Notes: a model not told the origin generated them from the sequence alone. Positions 1 to 8,825 are shown, counted from the stretch's first letter. The stretch: 37,772 nucleotides of DNA from an uncultured Collinsella sp. (GCA_958348565.1 CATVZP010000011.1:1-37772); one strand, 5' to 3'. Numbers and translations are program-made.

Positions 1-20
1 AAAAGCAATCCGTTTGCCAT
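1..20 (-). CDS. 5' end of a gene leaving the window
   Basis: Reading the minus strand from position 20 gives ATG followed by codons for Ala-Asn-Gly-Leu-Leu before the window ends. A strong ribosome binding site (GGAGGTG, seven bases before the ATG) supports a real start. The product cannot be identified from six residues. Confidence 0.6.
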
Positions 21-117
21 CTCAAACACCTCCGTTGAGAAGAATTAAAGACCAAAGAATGATTCGTACCGGATATAAACAGCTTTTACGGTACATTGTG
101 CCGCATCATGGCGCACA

Positions 118-145
118 AGGGGCGAGCGTTCTACCGCTCGCCCCT
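118..145. other. Hairpin downstream of the VanZ-like gene
   Basis: Arms at 118-128 and 135-145 are perfectly complementary over 11 bp (AGGGGCGAGCG) with a six-base loop. No clear T-run follows on either strand, so it is a weak candidate transcription terminator for the VanZ-like gene. It lies between that gene and the divergently oriented start at position 20. Confidence 0.4.
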
Positions 146-217
146 CAAATCCGACCGCTCGGAAATACGCGCGACACAAAATGATTCATCGAGGTCGCAT
201 TATTCGTAACAGAGTTG

Positions 218-796
218 TTAACGGCGTCTCGCATGGGCGCCAATGGGACAGGTCGCGCACCGAGCCAGCGCGGCCGCGAGCAGCACCAACAGCATGGCGG
301 TGACATAGCCCGCGGCATCGAAGCCCAGGTCGATCATGTCGAAATGACGACCAGGAACAAAGATCTTATGCACTTGGTCACCGACAGAGCAGACGGCGCA
401 AAAGAGCAGAGCGAGTACGTACCGGAATCGCGCGCACGGCAGGCACTCGCCCAAGCACACCGCTGTCGCCGAAGCAAACAGTCCTACAAAGAAGAACTCA
501 ACGGTATGTGCGACGCGACGAATGTTGGCACCCATCCACAGACGAACGGGCGCAAGCGGGTCGGGATGAACGGAGGCAGTCGTTGAATCCGCGCCCTCGA
601 CGGCATCCCCCGCCTGGGACTCCTGCGCGGCGTCGGACCGCACGTCCGCAGCCCGTCCTTCCACCGCACGCGCGGTGGACTCGCTGAGCGACGACGTCTG
701 CTCCACGTTTTGCTCCGTCAGTATCCAAATACTTGCCAGCGTCACGACCAGCAGGACAACCGAAATCCATCCGACTATGTGCTTCACACGCGCCAA
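218..796 (-). CDS. VanZ-like membrane protein
   Basis: This 192-residue protein has an N-terminal membrane helix, a polar Ser/Ala/Asp-rich linker (about residues 30-80) and a C-terminal VanZ-like membrane domain. Family hallmarks seen are an Arg-x-x-His-x-x-Glu-Phe-Phe stretch (AHTVEFFFVGL), a conserved Asp followed by Phe-Val-Pro-Gly-Arg, and an Asp-hydrophobic-Asp-Ala-Ala-Gly stretch near the last helix. VanZ proteins are linked to low-level teicoplanin resistance, but most chromosomal homologues have no known function. The start is a TTG, chosen because GGAGG lies seven bases upstream and the first helix follows directly. The 111-bp gap to the recombinase stop holds a hairpin, so the two genes are probably separate transcripts. 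Confidence 0.75.
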   Translation of the reverse strand: MARVKHIVGWISVVLLVVTLASIWILTEQNVEQTSSLSESTARAVEGRAADVRSDAAQESQAGDAVEGADSTTASVHPDPLAPVRLWMGANIRRVAHTVEFFFVGLFASATAVCLGECLPCARFRYVLALLFCAVCSVGDQVHKIFVPGRHFDMIDLGFDAAGYVTAMLLVLLAAALARCATCPIGAHARRR

Positions 797-882
797 GGGC
801 TAACCTCCGTCATTTTTTGAGCAGCAGCGAGTGTACCCCCAAACGCGGTTGTCGCCGTAGCGAAATCCAAAATGTTCGAATC

Positions 883-908
883 GGGGCGCCAAAGGACCGT
901 GGCGCCCC
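883..908 (-). terminator. Hairpin at the recombinase stop codon
   Basis: Perfect 9-bp arms (GGGGCGCCA at 883-891, TGGCGCCCC at 900-908) overlap the stop codon of the serine recombinase. On the minus strand the hairpin is followed by a modest ATTTT tract, so it is a plausible but weak terminator. Confidence 0.45.
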
Positions 909-1513
909 TACTCCATCTCGCGCATCCAGCGATCGAACGTCCCCACGCACACGCCTAGCCGCTTTGCCGCCTGACTCCGCGTGATATCACCCGCCTCGTA
1001 GGTATCGCGCACCAGCTCGAATTGCGGAGGACAGGGCTTGCGGGGCCGGCCAAAGCGCACGCCGCGCGCTCGCGCCGCTGCAATGCCCTCGGCTTGGCGC
1101 CGGTGAATATTCTCGCGCTCCACCTGCGCCACATAGCTCAGCAGCTGCAAAACAATATCGGCAATCAACGCGCTCGTCACGTCCGACCCACCACAGTCTC
1201 TGGCGCGCGTGTCGAGCAATGGCATGTCCAGCACCACGATGGCGACGCCGAGCTCTTTGGTTATGCACCGCCATTCCTCGAGGATCTCGCTGTAGTTACG
1301 GCCCAGCCGATCAATGGAAAGTACCACCAGCACATCACCGGAATCCAACGTGCACAGCAGCTCGCGATACCGCGGTCGATCGAAGTCCTTGCCGCTCGCA
1401 TGATCGGCAAAGATATTCGCCGGTTCCACGCCATAGGCGCCCAGCGCATCCAGCTGCCGATTCAGATTTTGATCACGCGAGCTCACCCGCGCATACCCGT
1501 ACACCGTTGTCAT
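908..1513 (-). CDS. Serine recombinase (resolvase/invertase family)
   Basis: A 201-residue small serine recombinase. The N-terminus carries YGYARVSSRDQN with the catalytic Ser at about residue 11. A second conserved block, LSIDRLGRNYSEIL, lies near residue 75, followed by the long helix region with VERENIHRRQAEGI. The C-terminus holds GRPRKP and a helix-turn-helix (ITRSQAAKRLGVCVGTFDRWM). All key residues look intact. The ATG at 1513 is preferred because the family begins directly with YGYARVS; an in-frame TTG at 1543 would add ten residues and lacks a ribosome binding site. The gene stands alone between rnr and the VanZ-like gene, with no transposase. Its promoter region contains a palindromic motif shared with the secA upstream region, possibly its recombination or operator site. 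Confidence 0.88.
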   Translation of the reverse strand: MTTVYGYARVSSRDQNLNRQLDALGAYGVEPANIFADHASGKDFDRPRYRELLCTLDSGDVLVVLSIDRLGRNYSEILEEWRCITKELGVAIVVLDMPLLDTRARDCGGSDVTSALIADIVLQLLSYVAQVERENIHRRQAEGIAAARARGVRFGRPRKPCPPQFELVRDTYEAGDITRSQAAKRLGVCVGTFDRWMREME

Positions 1514-1534
1514 CTCATCCCCGCTCTCTCGTAA

Positions 1535-1576
1535 ACCTCCCAAGAAGGAATAGGTTTATTTTGGTAGGTTTTATCT
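1535..1576. repeat. 42-bp palindromic motif, copy 1 (resolvase 5' region)
   Basis: This stretch aligns without gaps to 14971-15012, matching at 33 of 42 positions by my hand count. Both copies have the outline of an inverted repeat (CC-AA ... TTGG) with about 15 bases between arms, although the arms here are degenerate. The position just upstream of the recombinase start suggests a crossover or autoregulatory site. That role is inferred. Confidence 0.5.
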
Positions 1577-1633
1577 CCCCTACAGCAGGCGGAAGACGCA
1601 AACGCGCGAGCGGCAAGATGATTGAACCGCCAC

Positions 1634-1661
1634 AAAAAAGGCGGCCCCAAAAGACCGCCCC
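1634..1661 (-). terminator. rnr terminator
   Basis: On the minus strand a GC-rich hairpin (GGGGCGGTC...GGGCCGCC) is followed by TTTTTT, 27 bp past the rnr stop codon. This is a classic intrinsic terminator arrangement. Confidence 0.8.
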
Positions 1662-1687
1662 GTTCTCTATCAATCACCAAATTCCGG

Positions 1688-3823
1688 CTAATGAATAAGC
1701 CTGAAATCCAAGTGCCCGCGCGTGGTGTTGACGCGCGAGACCTCGATGACCACGCGCTGCCCCAGCTCATAGCGAGTCCCCGTGTCGGCACCCGTAAGCG
1801 TGAGCGCGTCCTCATCAAACTCGAACCACTCGTTGCCCAGACTCTTGATCGAAACCAGGCCCTCGACCTGTGTCAGATCCAGGCGCACAAAGAGACCCAT
1901 GCTGCTGACCCACGAAATCGTTCCGGCGTAGCGCTCACCCAGGCGGTCCTCGTAGTACTGGGCGATCTTGATCTTTTGCGTCGCATGGCTGGCGGCGTCG
2001 GCCGCACGCTCGGCATCGCTGCACGCGCGGCAGATTTGCGGCAGGATGCGCGGCAGGGACTCGCGACCCTTACCGATCAGCCGCGGCGTACGCACCAAGG
2101 CGTCCTTGCCGCCCAGCCGCTCGTAGGCCAACTGCAGCTTGAGCACGCGATGCACCACCAGGTCGGGATAGCGGCGAATGGGACTCGTAAAGTGGCAATA
2201 GCACGGCGCGGCAAGTGCAAAGTGGCCCTCGTTGCGCGGCTTGTACAGTGCGCGCTGCATACTGCGCAGCAGCAACGTGTTGACGAGCGGCGCGTTGGCC
2301 GTACCGGCTGCGGCATCAACCGCCGCCTGCAGCTCGTCGGGGCTTCCCAGGGCAATGCCTGCCGCGCGACGGTCATCGATGATGCCCAGCTGTGCCAGCG
2401 CCACGGCGGCACCGTGCAGGCTGTCGGGACTGGGGTCGTCGTGCACGCGATAGCACGCCTCGATATCGCGGTCGGCCAGCCACTCCGCCACGCACTCGTT
2501 GGCCAGCAGCATGGCTTCCTCAATCAGCGACGTGGCGCACGAGCGCTCACGGGCCACGATCTGCACGGGCACACCGTCCTCGTCCAACAGTGCACGGATC
2601 TCGGCCGTATCAAAGTCGACCGAACCGCGTGCGCGACGAATACGGCGGCGAAGCTCGGCGAGCTCGTTGGCAGCCACGAGGAAATCCCCCAAATCGACGT
2701 TATAGCCGCGAGCGGCTTTCTCGCACGCAAGCCCGCGCTCGAGCGCTTCCTCGCGCGACGCTTCAACCGCGGCAACATCCTCGGCGGCACCCTCCAGCAC
2801 CGAATACTCCACCGCACCGGCACGTACCAGCAGCGCCTCGGCGCCGTCGTAGTCCATGCGCACGCGCGAGCGGATCACGCTGGGATAGGGATCGTAATGG
2901 CGCACGCGACCCTGCGCGTCGAGCTCAATGTCGACGGTAAACGCCAAGCGGTCCTCGTCGGGACGCAGCGAGCACAAATCGTTCGACAGGCGCTCGGGCA
3001 ACATAGGCAGCACGCGATCGGCAAGATACACCGACGTCGTGCGATGGCGGGCTTCCAGATCGATATGTCCGTCCCAGGCAACATAGTGCGAAACGTCGGC
3101 AATATGGACACCCAGCTTGTAGCCACCCTCGGGCGTGCGCTCCAGCGAGATGGCATCGTCAAAGTCGCGCGCGTCGACCGGATCAATCGTAATGACAAAG
3201 CGGTCGCGCAGGTCTCGGCGGAGCGGGTCCTTGAGCGCCGAGGCCACATCGAGCGAAAGTGCCTCGGCCTCGGCTAGCGCGGCCTCGGGATACGTATCGG
3301 TATAGCCATAGCGCGCCATCACATACTGAACGCCCAAATCGGGCGCATCATCGCCGCCAATACGGCGCTCGATCGTCACGGTGCCCGATTCCAGGCGCGT
3401 CGGATACGTCAAAATGCGTGCGACGACCGCATCACCCGGATGAACGCCCAAGCGCTCCGCCGAAGTGTCCTCCGGCAGAATAAAGAAATCGGCCTTAAGG
3501 CGAGAATCAAGCGGCTCGATCACCCCGAGCGGGCCGGCGGTCTGGTACGTGCCCACCACACTAATGGCTGCACGCTCGACGACGCCCTCGATTACGGCGC
3601 GTCGCTCGCCATGCGGGCTGTTCTTAATGCTCACGGCAACGGTATCGCCGTCCATAATCTCGCGCTTGCCGCGGCCCATGACCTTGTAGTCGCCGTTTTC
3701 GGTTACAACATAGGCGCTATGCTCATGGAGCTGCACGCGTCCGGTCAGACTCGGGCGACGCTCGCTGCGCACCGGCCCGCGCTTATTGCGAGCTCCACGC
3801 TTATGCTTGTTATTGCGCCCCAT
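1688..3823 (-). CDS. rnr: Ribonuclease R
   Basis: This 711-residue 3'-5' exoribonuclease of the RNB family degrades structured RNA processively. It has a basic N-terminus (KHKRGARNKRG), cold-shock-like domains to about residue 160, the RNB catalytic domain with the metal-binding DPVDARDFDDA at 214-223, LPMLPERLSNDLCSL, and a C-terminal S1 domain from about residue 630 (GERYAGTISWVSSMGLFVRLD). The length is slightly below the Escherichia coli enzyme. The start is fixed by AAGGAGG four bases before the ATG. It lies 122 bp downstream of ftsX, with a terminator between them, so it probably has its own promoter. Its own terminator is at 1634-1661. Confidence 0.95.
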   Translation of the reverse strand: MGRNNKHKRGARNKRGPVRSERRPSLTGRVQLHEHSAYVVTENGDYKVMGRGKREIMDGDTVAVSIKNSPHGERRAVIEGVVERAAISVVGTYQTAGPLGVIEPLDSRLKADFFILPEDTSAERLGVHPGDAVVARILTYPTRLESGTVTIERRIGGDDAPDLGVQYVMARYGYTDTYPEAALAEAEALSLDVASALKDPLRRDLRDRFVITIDPVDARDFDDAISLERTPEGGYKLGVHIADVSHYVAWDGHIDLEARHRTTSVYLADRVLPMLPERLSNDLCSLRPDEDRLAFTVDIELDAQGRVRHYDPYPSVIRSRVRMDYDGAEALLVRAGAVEYSVLEGAAEDVAAVEASREEALERGLACEKAARGYNVDLGDFLVAANELAELRRRIRRARGSVDFDTAEIRALLDEDGVPVQIVARERSCATSLIEEAMLLANECVAEWLADRDIEACYRVHDDPSPDSLHGAAVALAQLGIIDDRRAAGIALGSPDELQAAVDAAAGTANAPLVNTLLLRSMQRALYKPRNEGHFALAAPCYCHFTSPIRRYPDLVVHRVLKLQLAYERLGGKDALVRTPRLIGKGRESLPRILPQICRACSDAERAADAASHATQKIKIAQYYEDRLGERYAGTISWVSSMGLFVRLDLTQVEGLVSIKSLGNEWFEFDEDALTLTGADTGTRYELGQRVVIEVSRVNTTRGHLDFRLIH

Positions 3824-3886
3824 GGCGCCTCCTTACTATCGATGGCCGTTTACACCCCAAGAGTCTACCCAAATGATCCCTAGGGG

Positions 3887-3922
3887 ACAAAAAACGGGCC
3901 GCCCCAAAAGAGACGACCCGTT
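3887..3922 (-). terminator. ftsX terminator
   Basis: The minus strand reads AACGGGTCG ... CGGCCCGTT followed by TTTT, a 9-bp stem with one G-U pair. It ends the ftsEX transcript just before rnr. Confidence 0.75.
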
Positions 3923-3945
3923 GAAGGAACGAATTCCAAGCACGC

Positions 3946-4866
3946 CTACACGCGCAGATAGCGGCGCATGGCGATGGCGGAACCAAAGAGACCGATAATG
4001 ACGCCGACCAGAATCAGCGCGGCGTAGGTCACCAGGTAGTACTGCATCGGCAGCGCAAACGACATCCAGCCGATGCTCTCCTGCAGACGCGGAACCATCA
4101 GGTTACGCAGCAGCTCCAGCACGCCGATAGAAAGCAGCGAGCCCAAAATGGCCTGCAGCACGCCCTCGGTAATGAACGGCCCGCGAATAAAGCCGTTGCT
4201 TGCGCCCACCAGACGCATGATCGCAATCTCACGACGACGCGCCGTAATGGACAGGCGAATCGTGTTGTTGATAAAGATGAACGCGATAAAGGTCAGCAGG
4301 CCGACGAGCACCACGGCGGCGATACGGATGTAGTTCGTCACCTGGAACAGGCGGCTCACTTCCTCCTGGCCGTACAGAACGCTCGCGTTGACGTCGCCGT
4401 CGTCCGCGATCTTCTGAAAATCGGCGTTCTTCTTGAGCTTCTGGGCCGTGCTCTCGACCTTGGACGGATCGTCCATCTCGATGGCATAAGAAGCCGGCAG
4501 CGGGTTCTGACCGTCGAGCGCGCTCATGGTAGCGTCGGCGTTACCCGACATCTTGCTCGTGTACTCGGCCAGCGCGTCGTCCTTGTCCTTGTACGTCACG
4601 GACTTGACGTTGCTCCACGTCTTGAGCTCGGCCTCAAAGGCCTGAACATCTGCCTGGTCGGCGTCATCGCTAATAAAGGCGTTGATGACGACCTGATCCT
4701 CGACGGTGCCGATCACGGAGTTCAGCATCGCGGAACCCATGATGAACAGGCCGATGATAAACAGCGAAAGGAAAATCGTGATGACGGCGCCGAGCGAGGT
4801 GGTCCAGTTACGGAAGAAGTGGCTGATTGCCTCTTTGAGCGAGTAGCCCACGTTAGTTGGTGCCAT
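3946..4866 (-). CDS. ftsX: Cell division protein FtsX
   Basis: This 306-residue membrane partner of FtsE transmits ATPase activity across the membrane to peptidoglycan hydrolases at the division site. It has a cytoplasmic N-terminus (GYSLKEAISHFFRNW), a first helix at about 25-47 (GAVITIFLSLFIIGLFIMGSA), an extracellular loop of about 125 residues, and three C-terminal helices with the FtsX-family MRLVGASNGFIRGPF motif. The start overlaps the end of ftsE by 14 bp, so the two are translationally coupled. The length is normal for actinobacterial FtsX. Confidence 0.95.
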   Translation of the reverse strand: MAPTNVGYSLKEAISHFFRNWTTSLGAVITIFLSLFIIGLFIMGSAMLNSVIGTVEDQVVINAFISDDADQADVQAFEAELKTWSNVKSVTYKDKDDALAEYTSKMSGNADATMSALDGQNPLPASYAIEMDDPSKVESTAQKLKKNADFQKIADDGDVNASVLYGQEEVSRLFQVTNYIRIAAVVLVGLLTFIAFIFINNTIRLSITARRREIAIMRLVGASNGFIRGPFITEGVLQAILGSLLSIGVLELLRNLMVPRLQESIGWMSFALPMQYYLVTYAALILVGVIIGLFGSAIAMRRYLRV

Positions 4867-6073
4867 AGTTGCCGTAACCTCCCCTCTCCTGGTCGCGGAT
4901 TACGTGGCCGCCCTCGAGGGCGATCACGCGACGGTGCATGCTATCGACCATCTCGCGGTCGTGCGTAGCGACGATCACGGTGGTACCGGTGCGGTTAATG
5001 CGCTCGAGCAGCTTCATGATGCCCAGCGAAATCGCCGGGTCGAGGTTGCCCGTGGGCTCGTCGCAAATCAGCAGCGGCGGGCGGTTGACCATAGCGCGGG
5101 CAACGGCCACGCGCTGCTGCTCGCCACCGGAAAGCTGATCGGGCAGCGAGTCCATCTGGTCGGCCAGACCGACCAGACGCAGCACCTCGGGCACCTGGCT
5201 GCGAATGACGCCTTTGGGCTTGCCGATGCACTGCAAGGCAAACGCCACGTTTTCGTAAGCGGTCTTTTGCGGCAGGAGCTTAAAGTCCTGGAACACGGCG
5301 CCAATCTGACGACGCAGGAACGGAACCTTGCGGTTCTTGATCTTCATGAGATCCTGGCCGGCGACCAAAATGCGACCGCTTGTGGGCTTGACGTCGCGGT
5401 TGAGCGTCGACAGCAGCGTGGTCTTACCCGAGCCGGAGTGACCGACCAAAAAGACAAACTCGCCCGGATAGATCTCGATGTTGATGTCGTCGAGTGCGGG
5501 CTTGTTGGGCTGCGCCGGGTAGATCTTGGTGACGTGCTCCATAAGGATGACGGGCTCGACACCGGCCTGCTTGGCCATCTTTTTGCGGCTGGCCTGCGGG
5601 TCGATGGGCGCAAACACCGACGTGAAGTCGGGGTTGTTGAGCGCGTTGTCGAGGCTTGCGACCTCGGCGGCCTGATCGCGCTCGACCACGGGAGCTGCAG
5701 GCTGCGTGGGGTCGGGAATGCCGGCAAAAAGACCGGACTGCGCGGGCTGCGGCGCGGGAGCCGCAGGGGCCATGGGGTCGGGGATGCCGGCCATAGTAGG
5801 CTGCGGCGTGGCGGCGCTCATCTGAGGCTGAGCCACGCGAGCGGTCACCGTCTGAACGGGCTCAAAGCCAGCCGTGCCGGAAAGCGCAACATCGTTGTTG
5901 GGGTTGTAGGCAAAGGGATCTGCCGCCGGCTGTGCCTGATCTGCCGGCTGTGCGGGGATCGGGCTAAACAGCTGATCCTCTGAATCCGGAGTGGCGAAAC
6001 GACTGCCCGCGACGCTCGGCTGCGTCTTGGGGGCATCATCGCCCGCACCGGAGGTACGGAAGTGGTTACCCAC
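4853..6073 (-). CDS. ftsE: Cell division ATPase FtsE with a long N-terminal extension
   Basis: The C-terminal 234 residues (from about 173) are a full ABC ATPase: Walker A GHSGSGKT at 211-218, FQDFKLLP Q-loop region, signature LSGGEQQ, Walker B LLICDEPTGNLDP and the switch His in VATHD. Together with FtsX it forms the division ABC complex. Usual FtsE proteins are about 230 residues, but this one carries about 172 extra N-terminal residues rich in Pro, Ala and Gln, including two AGIPDP copies. The extension stays in frame with no internal stop. GTG at 6073 is the chosen start because AAGGAG lies five bases upstream. A short FtsE starting near residue 165 cannot be excluded but has no comparably clear start. 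Confidence 0.93.
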   Translation of the reverse strand: MGNHFRTSGAGDDAPKTQPSVAGSRFATPDSEDQLFSPIPAQPADQAQPAADPFAYNPNNDVALSGTAGFEPVQTVTARVAQPQMSAATPQPTMAGIPDPMAPAAPAPQPAQSGLFAGIPDPTQPAAPVVERDQAAEVASLDNALNNPDFTSVFAPIDPQASRKKMAKQAGVEPVILMEHVTKIYPAQPNKPALDDINIEIYPGEFVFLVGHSGSGKTTLLSTLNRDVKPTSGRILVAGQDLMKIKNRKVPFLRRQIGAVFQDFKLLPQKTAYENVAFALQCIGKPKGVIRSQVPEVLRLVGLADQMDSLPDQLSGGEQQRVAVARAMVNRPPLLICDEPTGNLDPAISLGIMKLLERINRTGTTVIVATHDREMVDSMHRRVIALEGGHVIRDQERGGYGNYGTN

Positions 6074-6177
6074 TGGTGCTCCTTATCGTCGTGCGTTTAA
6101 ACTACATGAGCGCTTTGTATTTTAGCAGGATTGCCTTTGCTGCACATAAGAAGCATGGCAGGCTTTGGGTTCTGTCC

Positions 6178-6300
6178 GGCCGGGCACAGGGTTACCTCCC
6201 AAATCGTCCTCGCGCATGTCGGAGCCCCCGCCGCGCGCTTCGCGCTGCGGGGGCTCCTCCGTCCTGCGGAAAGATTTGGGAGGTAACCCTGTGCCCGGCC
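6178..6300. repeat. Long nested palindrome in a divergent intergenic region
   Basis: Outer arms 6178-6204 and 6274-6300 are perfectly complementary over 27 bp. An inner stem (GGAGCCCCCGC at 6221-6231 with 6247-6257) lies near the centre, closing on CGCG repeats. The whole 123-bp unit would fold into one long hairpin. It resembles a small palindromic mobile element more than a terminator, since no T-tract follows. It occupies part of the 411-bp region between the ftsE and zinc-ribbon gene starts. Confidence 0.75.
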
Positions 6301-6330
6301 TGCGGCTACTAAGGGGCCTCTTTAGAAGCT

Positions 6331-6389
6331 GCGGTGAAATAAGGACTGTTTTAGCAGTTAAAAGCCCTAATCAATCCCTATTTCACCGC
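6331..6389. repeat. Second inverted repeat before the zinc-ribbon gene
   Basis: GCGGTGAAATAAGG at 6331-6344 is the reverse complement of 6376-6389 with one mismatch (13/14). The A/T-rich loop holds the smaller CTG-TTTTAG-CAG stem. It lies 96 bp before the zinc-ribbon start and could be an operator, a leader RNA hairpin or part of the neighbouring palindromic element. Confidence 0.45.
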
Positions 6390-6484
6390 AACTTATATTG
6401 GGGCTCATTGTTGCGCAACTTGGATTGGGATTTTCGCTTTACAGTTGAGCTAGATGAATGGTTCCAAGCTTGCTGGAGGTTGAT

Positions 6485-7768
6485 ATGGTTTGTCCTTATT
6501 GTGGTGCTGAGCTTGCTGATGAGGCTCAGTTTTGCGTGGAATGCGGGGCTGCGCTTGACGGGACACAGGCTATGCCCACAGCCAGCCCTGCGGTTGCGCC
6601 GGCACCTGTAGATTCGCCCGCCCCCAGCAAGAAGCCCAAGAAAGGCATCGTGATCGCTATCGTCTGCGCGGCGGTAATCGTCGTTGGCGGGAGCGGTGGG
6701 CTGGCGTATCACCTGTATCAGCAGCATGTTCAGGAGCAGGAGCAGTATGAGTCGGCGCATTCCAAGCATGCGCTCGTGGTGAGCGTAAAGGCTGAAGAGT
6801 GGAACACCGATAACGGCGCTTCGCGTGTGCCGGTGCGCGTAAAGGGCAAGACGGTCGACGGAAAGAAGGTCGACAAGGTCGAATATGTCGCTTCCGACGG
6901 CTCGGGCATCAAGCTTATCCAGGGCAAGTACACGCTCAAGGCGGCAGGCTCCCCCATCGCCGCCGATGGCACTATCTACCAGGTGCCTTGCACAAAGGCC
7001 GAGCTCACGATCGACGACGCTTTTGCTAAGGGCGAGAAGATCGACTTGGCAGAACTCGCCGAGCAGGATTCGGTTTTGGACTTTACGCCCATCGACGCCG
7101 CCGAGGTAACCGACGACGAGATCAATGACGCCGTGACGCTCGCCATGGCATACAAGGGCAAGGACGCGCCCAACGTCGATGCGCTGCAACACGCCGCAAC
7201 GAACCGCCGCGACACCGCCGTCGCGGCCAAGAAAGCCGCCGAAGAGGAAGCAGCGCGCCAGGCCGAGGAACAGCGCAAAGCCGCCGCACGCCACATCGAG
7301 GCCCAAACCTTTAGCGTCGACCTGCCCGAGTACTGGGATGGCAGGGTGACAGTGGAAGTCGACGGAGACACGATCACCGTCCGATCAAAGCTCTACCCCA
7401 GTAGAGTTGTCATCGCGCTCATCGGGTCTGCTAACCCCGATCGCAATATGGGGGACGTTGCCGGCGGCGCAATTAAGATAGTGCCGTTAAGTGACAACTT
7501 CTTCGTTCGACTCGGTCGAACTAGTTGGTCTTATGTCGCCGCAGATGAGGCTCACAGTAAAAAATATTTTGGCAGTAGCCATTATTCCGATAGCGTATCA
7601 GAAGAGGAGGCGACCGAGCTCACGGATCTACAGAGCCTTGGCACAGTCTCATACAGCAAAATCCTCTCGGACTTCCTCGCATCAGAAGATAGCCACTATA
7701 GCGATGGGTTGGCACAGCAGGACAAGGCCATGCAAGACGCGCTGACACCAAGTCTAAAGCTCCTCTAG
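6485..7768 (+). CDS. Zinc-ribbon membrane-anchored protein, unknown function
   Basis: A 427-residue protein beginning with a zinc ribbon (CPYCG ... CVECG, residues 3-21). A Pro/Ala linker follows, then one transmembrane helix (GIVIAIVCAAVIVVGGSGGLAY, about 57-80) and a large, presumably extracellular region. That region contains a charged Ala/Glu/Lys coiled-coil-like segment at about 240-270 and a final domain of about 160 residues. The cytoplasmic zinc ribbon plus a single helix is common in Coriobacteriia and Firmicutes surface proteins of unknown role. The ATG at 6485 is preferred over one at 6458 because GGAGG lies five bases before it. It stands alone on the plus strand with its own terminator. 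Confidence 0.75.
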   Translation: MVCPYCGAELADEAQFCVECGAALDGTQAMPTASPAVAPAPVDSPAPSKKPKKGIVIAIVCAAVIVVGGSGGLAYHLYQQHVQEQEQYESAHSKHALVVSVKAEEWNTDNGASRVPVRVKGKTVDGKKVDKVEYVASDGSGIKLIQGKYTLKAAGSPIAADGTIYQVPCTKAELTIDDAFAKGEKIDLAELAEQDSVLDFTPIDAAEVTDDEINDAVTLAMAYKGKDAPNVDALQHAATNRRDTAVAAKKAAEEEAARQAEEQRKAAARHIEAQTFSVDLPEYWDGRVTVEVDGDTITVRSKLYPSRVVIALIGSANPDRNMGDVAGGAIKIVPLSDNFFVRLGRTSWSYVAADEAHSKKYFGSSHYSDSVSEEEATELTDLQSLGTVSYSKILSDFLASEDSHYSDGLAQQDKAMQDALTPSLKLL

Positions 7769-7792
7769 CTTCCTCCCTGCCCCCCAAACACA

Positions 7793-7829
7793 AAGCCGGG
7801 GTGCCTCCACATGGAAGGCACCCCGGCTT
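7793..7829 (+). terminator. Terminator of the zinc-ribbon gene
   Basis: Perfect 14-bp arms (AAGCCGGGGTGCCT at 7793-7806, complement at 7816-7829) with a nine-base loop, followed by ATTTATT. It sits between convergent genes and may also serve the transketolase transcript on the other strand. Confidence 0.8.
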
Positions 7830-7882
7830 ATTTATTGCCCAATACGGGGACGGCTCTCAAGTTAAGGCCAACGCAAAACGCC

Positions 7883-8824
7883 TTAGGCCAAGAACTCCTT
7901 GGTGGTCGCCACGATGTTGGCGGCGTCCAGGCCGTACTTGTGCAGGAGCTCGGCGCCCGGACCGGACTCGCCGAAGGTGTCGTTGACACCGATCTTCTTA
8001 AGCGGCGTCGGGCACTGTTCGCACAGGACGTCGGCGACGGCGCTGCCCAGGCCACCGATCACGGAGTGCTCCTCGACGGTCACGACGTGGCCGGTCTTGG
8101 TGGCGCTCTTGACGATCAGGTCGGCATCGATGGGCTTGATGGTGTGCATGTTGATGACCTCGGCATCGATGCCCTCGACGGCAAGCTGCTCAGCGGCCTC
8201 GAGCGCCTCGCCGACCATCAGGCCGCAGGCGATGATGGTGACGTCGGTGCCCTCGCGCATGACGATGCCCTTGCCCACCTCGAACTTGTAGGTCTCGGGG
8301 TCGTTGATAACCGGCGAGGCCAGACGGGCGAAGCGCATGTACACGGGGCCGTCGCACTCGTAGGCGGCGCGCGTCACGGCGCGGGCCTCGACATCGTCGG
8401 CGGGAACAATCACGGTCATGCCGGGGATGACGCGCATCAGGGCGATATCCTCGCAGCACTGGTGCGTGGCACCATCCTCGCCCACCGAGATACCGGCGTG
8501 CGTGGCACCAATTTTAACGTTAAGGTGCGGGTAGCCGATGGAGTTTCGGACCTGCTCAAAGGCGCGGCCGGCGGCGAACATGGCAAAGCTGCTCGCGAAG
8601 GCAACGCGGCCGGTGGTCGCGATACCGGCGGCAACACCCATCAGGTTGCTCTCGGCAATGCCCACATCGAAGAAACGGTCGGGGCAGGCCGCCTTGAACT
8701 TGCCGGTCTGCGTGGCGGCGGCCAGGTCGGCGTCGAGGACCACAAAGTCATCGTGCTCGTTGGCGAGCTCGACGAGGGCCTCGCCGTAGCTTACGCGCGT
8801 GGCGATTTTCTTGACGTCTGCCAT
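7883..8824 (-). CDS. Transketolase, C-terminal subunit
   Basis: This 313-residue half carries the pyrimidine-binding and C-terminal domains of transketolase, as in split enzymes of many Gram-positives and archaea. Seen: MADVKKIATRVSYGEALVELA at the N-terminus, IGEDGATH-like SVGEDGATHQCCEDIAL, and the C-terminal EEHSVIGGLGSAV typical of transketolase and DXS C-domains. With the upstream N-terminal half it forms a thiamine diphosphate enzyme that moves two-carbon units in the non-oxidative pentose phosphate pathway. The start lies one base after the N-half stop, with GGAGAGGAG before it, so the two are translationally coupled in equal amounts. Confidence 0.92.
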   Translation of the reverse strand: MADVKKIATRVSYGEALVELANEHDDFVVLDADLAAATQTGKFKAACPDRFFDVGIAESNLMGVAAGIATTGRVAFASSFAMFAAGRAFEQVRNSIGYPHLNVKIGATHAGISVGEDGATHQCCEDIALMRVIPGMTVIVPADDVEARAVTRAAYECDGPVYMRFARLASPVINDPETYKFEVGKGIVMREGTDVTIIACGLMVGEALEAAEQLAVEGIDAEVINMHTIKPIDADLIVKSATKTGHVVTVEEHSVIGGLGSAVADVLCEQCPTPLKKIGVNDTFGESGPGAELLHKYGLDAANIVATTKEFLA

Positions 8825-8825
8825 C

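Noticed and set aside
1514..1543. TTG start for the serine recombinase
   Set aside because: It lacks an upstream binding site, and the added residues are not part of the family.
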